Made by a program: the position numbers and the translations under genes
The notes under the pieces: model-generated
Seen by the model: only the letters and a program-made list of their open reading frames with translations
The model's database searches: none
Told to the model about the DNA's origin: nothing
Shown here: piece by piece, positions 6,142 to 7,549 of the stretch
Numbering within the stretch: the stretch's first letter is position 1
How the letters are laid out: each line of letters begins with the position of its first letter
Source of the DNA: Thauera sp.
GTDB lineage: Bacteria > Pseudomonadota > Gammaproteobacteria > Burkholderiales > Rhodocyclaceae
DNA: 7,549 nt
Assembly (NCBI GenBank): GCA_023150215.1
Contig: JAKLLJ010000150.1
Coordinates: 1-7,549, forward strand
Direction of reading: 5' to 3'

Positions 6142-6157
6142 ACCGGCACCTGCCGGT
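6142..6157 (+). repeat. Hairpin in the korA leader
   Basis: ACCGGCA (6142-6148) and TGCCGGT (6151-6157) are perfect inverted repeats; in RNA this would be a 6-bp GC-rich stem with a 4-nt loop. It ends 15 nt before the korA ribosome binding site and has no T tract, so it is not an intrinsic terminator. It could shape translation or mRNA stability. The 8-mer CCGGTCCG occurs at its 3' side (6153-6160) and again at 6045-6052. Confidence 0.45.
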
Positions 6158-6172
6158 CCGAAGTCGAACAAT

Positions 6173-6176
6173 GGAG
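6173..6176 (+). promoter_or_regulatory. Ribosome binding site of korA
   Basis: GGAG lies 7 nt before the ATG at 6184. This decides against an in-frame ATG at 6133, which would add 17 residues and has no comparable site. Confidence 0.75.
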
Positions 6177-6183
6177 AACGAGG

Positions 6184-7549
6184 ATGACAGCCCGATCGGT
6201 TTCAATAACATTCGCTGGCAGCGGCGGTGCGGGGGTGATGACCGCAGGCAACATGCTGCTCGACGCCGCCGGCCGCGCCGGCTTGTACGCCTATATGACG
6301 CGCTCGTCCGGCGCGCAGATCCGCGGCGGCGAGGCAGCGGCGATGATGCGTCTGTCGACCACGCCCGTGCAGTCCCACGACGACCACTACGACGTGTTGG
6401 TGGCGATCGACTGGCAGAACGTCGGCCGCTTCTCGGCCGAGATTCCGATGACCGCCGACAGCCTCGTCCTCGGCGATCCGGACGGTGGCGACTTCCCCGA
6501 GCAGATCCGCGCCAAGGGCACGCGCAGCGCCGACATCCCGTTCAAGAAGATGGCCAAGGAAATCGACGGCGGGCGTCCCAACATGATCGCGCTCGGCGCG
6601 GTCGCCGCTCTCGTCGGCCTGCCGGAGGACGCCGTGCTCGGCGTGGTGCGCGATTCGCTCGCCAAGAAGGGGGCGGCCGTGCTGACCGCCAGCGAGGCCT
6701 CGGTGCGCGCCGGCATGGCTTTCGCCGCATCCCTGCCGCCCAGCCCGCGCCTGACCGCGACACAGAGCCAGGGTGAACGCCTGTGGAGCATCACCGGCAA
6801 CGAGGCTGCGGGCCTCGGCGCGGTGCGCGGCGGCATCCGCTTCGTCGCCGCCTATCCGATCACCCCCGGCACCGAGGTGCTCGAGTGGCTCGCGCCCAAC
6901 CTCGCCAAGCTCGGCGGCGTGCTGGTGCAGGCCGAGGACGAACTGGCCTCGGTGAACCAGATCATCGGCGCGTCCTACGCCGGCATCCCGTCGCTGACCG
7001 CCACCTCGGGTCCCGGCCTCGCGCTGATGATCGAGTCGCTCGGCCTGGCGGTGGCCTCCGAAACGCCGATCACCGTGGTCAACGTGATGCGTGGCGGCCC
7101 CTCCACCGGGATCCCGGTCAAGTCGGAGCAGAGCGACCTCAACATCGCGCTCTACGGCCTGCACGGCGACGCCCCCCACCTGGTCGTCGCCCCCAACTCG
7201 CTCGCCGACTGCACCTTCGCCACGCAATGGGCGGTGCATCTGGCCGACAGCCTGCAGACCGCCGCGATCGTGCTCTCCGACCAGTCGCTCGGGCAAAGCC
7301 GCGCGACCATCTCGCCACCCGCCGACCCGGGTTTCCGCGCCGTGCGCCTGATGCCCGAAGGTGAGCTGGCCGAGCGCTACCGGCGCTATGCCAACACCGC
7401 ATCGGGCGTGTCACCGATGGCCGTGCCGGGCATGAAGGGCTATCAGTACACCGCGGACGGCCTCGAGCACAACGAGTCCGGCACCCCGTCGAGCGCGGCA
7501 GCCGACCACAGCAACCAGCTCGACAAGCGCCTGCGCAAGCTGGCGGTGC
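6184..7549 (+). CDS. korA: 2-oxoglutarate:ferredoxin oxidoreductase, fused gamma/alpha subunit (KorA), 3' end missing
   Basis: This frame is open from ATG 6184 to the window end (455 codons and one base) without a stop; the family is usually around 600 residues, so the C-terminus lies outside. Residues 5-190 form the gamma (catalytic) domain of 2-oxoacid:acceptor oxidoreductases, beginning VSITFAGSGGAGVMTAG with the glycine-rich G12-S-G-G-A-G17 loop and R40-SSGAQIRGGE50. From about 208 the alpha (pyrimidine-binding) domain follows, with AAYPITPGTEV (222-232), SGPG (275-278) and MRGGPSTG (302-309). The partner would be a thiamine-diphosphate and Fe-S carrying KorB. The enzyme oxidises a 2-oxoacid plus CoA and reduces ferredoxin. 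2-Oxoglutarate is inferred from the known korAB genes next to benzoyl-CoA reductase genes in Thauera; in Azoarcus evansii a related Kor enzyme uses NADP+ through an added subunit. Sequence alone cannot exclude another 2-oxoacid. Confidence 0.88.
   Translation, partial: MTARSVSITFAGSGGAGVMTAGNMLLDAAGRAGLYAYMTRSSGAQIRGGEAAAMMRLSTTPVQSHDDHYDVLVAIDWQNVGRFSAEIPMTADSLVLGDPDGGDFPEQIRAKGTRSADIPFKKMAKEIDGGRPNMIALGAVAALVGLPEDAVLGVVRDSLAKKGAAVLTASEASVRAGMAFAASLPPSPRLTATQSQGERLWSITGNEAAGLGAVRGGIRFVAAYPITPGTEVLEWLAPNLAKLGGVLVQAEDELASVNQIIGASYAGIPSLTATSGPGLALMIESLGLAVASETPITVVNVMRGGPSTGIPVKSEQSDLNIALYGLHGDAPHLVVAPNSLADCTFATQWAVHLADSLQTAAIVLSDQSLGQSRATISPPADPGFRAVRLMPEGELAERYRRYANTASGVSPMAVPGMKGYQYTADGLEHNESGTPSSAAADHSNQLDKRLRKLAV

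Larger units (their letters stand above)
5720..6183. other. Divergent control region between had and korA
   Basis: This 464-bp stretch holds no credible gene. Small open frames across it lack ribosome binding sites and family motifs. It is visibly more AT-rich than the flanking genes around 5755-5785, 5880-5910 and 5950-6030. In order it contains the had ribosome binding site, a hairpin with a T6 tract (5738-5760), TTnACG repeat block 1 (5758-5781), block 2 (5891-5905), an FNR-type dyad (5985-5998), block 3 (6003-6025) and the GC-rich korA leader with a hairpin (6142-6157). It most likely contains promoters for both the had-bcr operon and korA. Confidence 0.85.

Noticed and set aside
5720..6183. 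BzdR-type TGCA repeat operators expected in some Azoarcus benzoate clusters.
   Set aside because: TGCA occurs only as isolated copies (about 5928 and 6053), not as spaced repeats, so there is no support for such an operator.
5789..6187. A 132-codon plus-strand frame in the control region that could be a small gene before korA.
   Set aside because: No ribosome binding site and no recognisable protein features. It spans several palindromic operator-like blocks and overlaps the korA start.
6202..7296. A 364-codon minus-strand frame opposite korA.
   Set aside because: Antisense to the oxidoreductase frame, which carries the glycine-rich loop, YPITPGTE and RGGPSTG motifs. The shadow has no motif or ribosome binding site support.
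1..7549. Mobile elements, CRISPR arrays, tRNA or rRNA genes.
   Set aside because: No transposase motifs, terminal inverted repeats, regularly spaced long repeats or RNA gene signatures were seen; the window is occupied by catabolic genes and one control region.

Overview
The window is a GC-rich, densely coded piece of an anaerobic aromatic-degradation locus. It closely resembles the benzoyl-CoA degradation clusters of denitrifying Rhodocyclales (Thauera/Azoarcus/Aromatoleum, Betaproteobacteria). The assignment rests on the Thauera-type gene order had-oah-dch-bcrC-bcrB-bcrA, read on the minus strand, and on the protein motifs. The species cannot be fixed from the sequence alone.

Layout. From about 5719 down to 1, six minus-strand genes form one tight operon: had (4652-5719), oah (3467-4600), dch (2691-3467), bcrC (1528-2688), bcrB (227-1525) and the first 72 codons of bcrA (1-216, cut by the window edge). 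Junctions from oah to bcrA are a 1-nt overlap, 2 nt, 2 nt and 10 nt; only had-oah has a real gap (51 nt). On the plus strand, korA begins at 6184 and runs off the right edge. It encodes a 2-oxoacid:ferredoxin oxidoreductase with fused gamma and alpha domains. The 464-bp stretch between had and korA (5720-6183) is the divergent control region and the only sizeable non-coding DNA.

How the genes work together. BcrC, BcrB and BcrA, plus the unseen BcrD, form the ATP-driven benzoyl-CoA reductase, which makes cyclohexa-1,5-diene-1-carbonyl-CoA. Dch hydrates this diene, Had oxidises the resulting alcohol with NAD+, and Oah adds water and opens the ring to give 3-hydroxypimelyl-CoA, which then enters beta-oxidation. 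KorA, with a downstream KorB that is not visible, would re-reduce ferredoxin by oxidising 2-oxoglutarate. That couples acetyl-CoA oxidation to the low-potential electrons that ring reduction needs.

The enzymes belong to a described pathway. The most interesting part is the control region. It holds a perfect FNR/CRP-type dyad (TTGAC-N4-GTCAA) placed exactly at -41.5 from a plausible korA start site. It also has three blocks of a 6-bp-period TTnACG repeat that look like operators, an alternating array of TTGAC half-sites, a terminator-like hairpin with a T6 tract just upstream of had, and a leader hairpin just upstream of the korA ribosome binding site.
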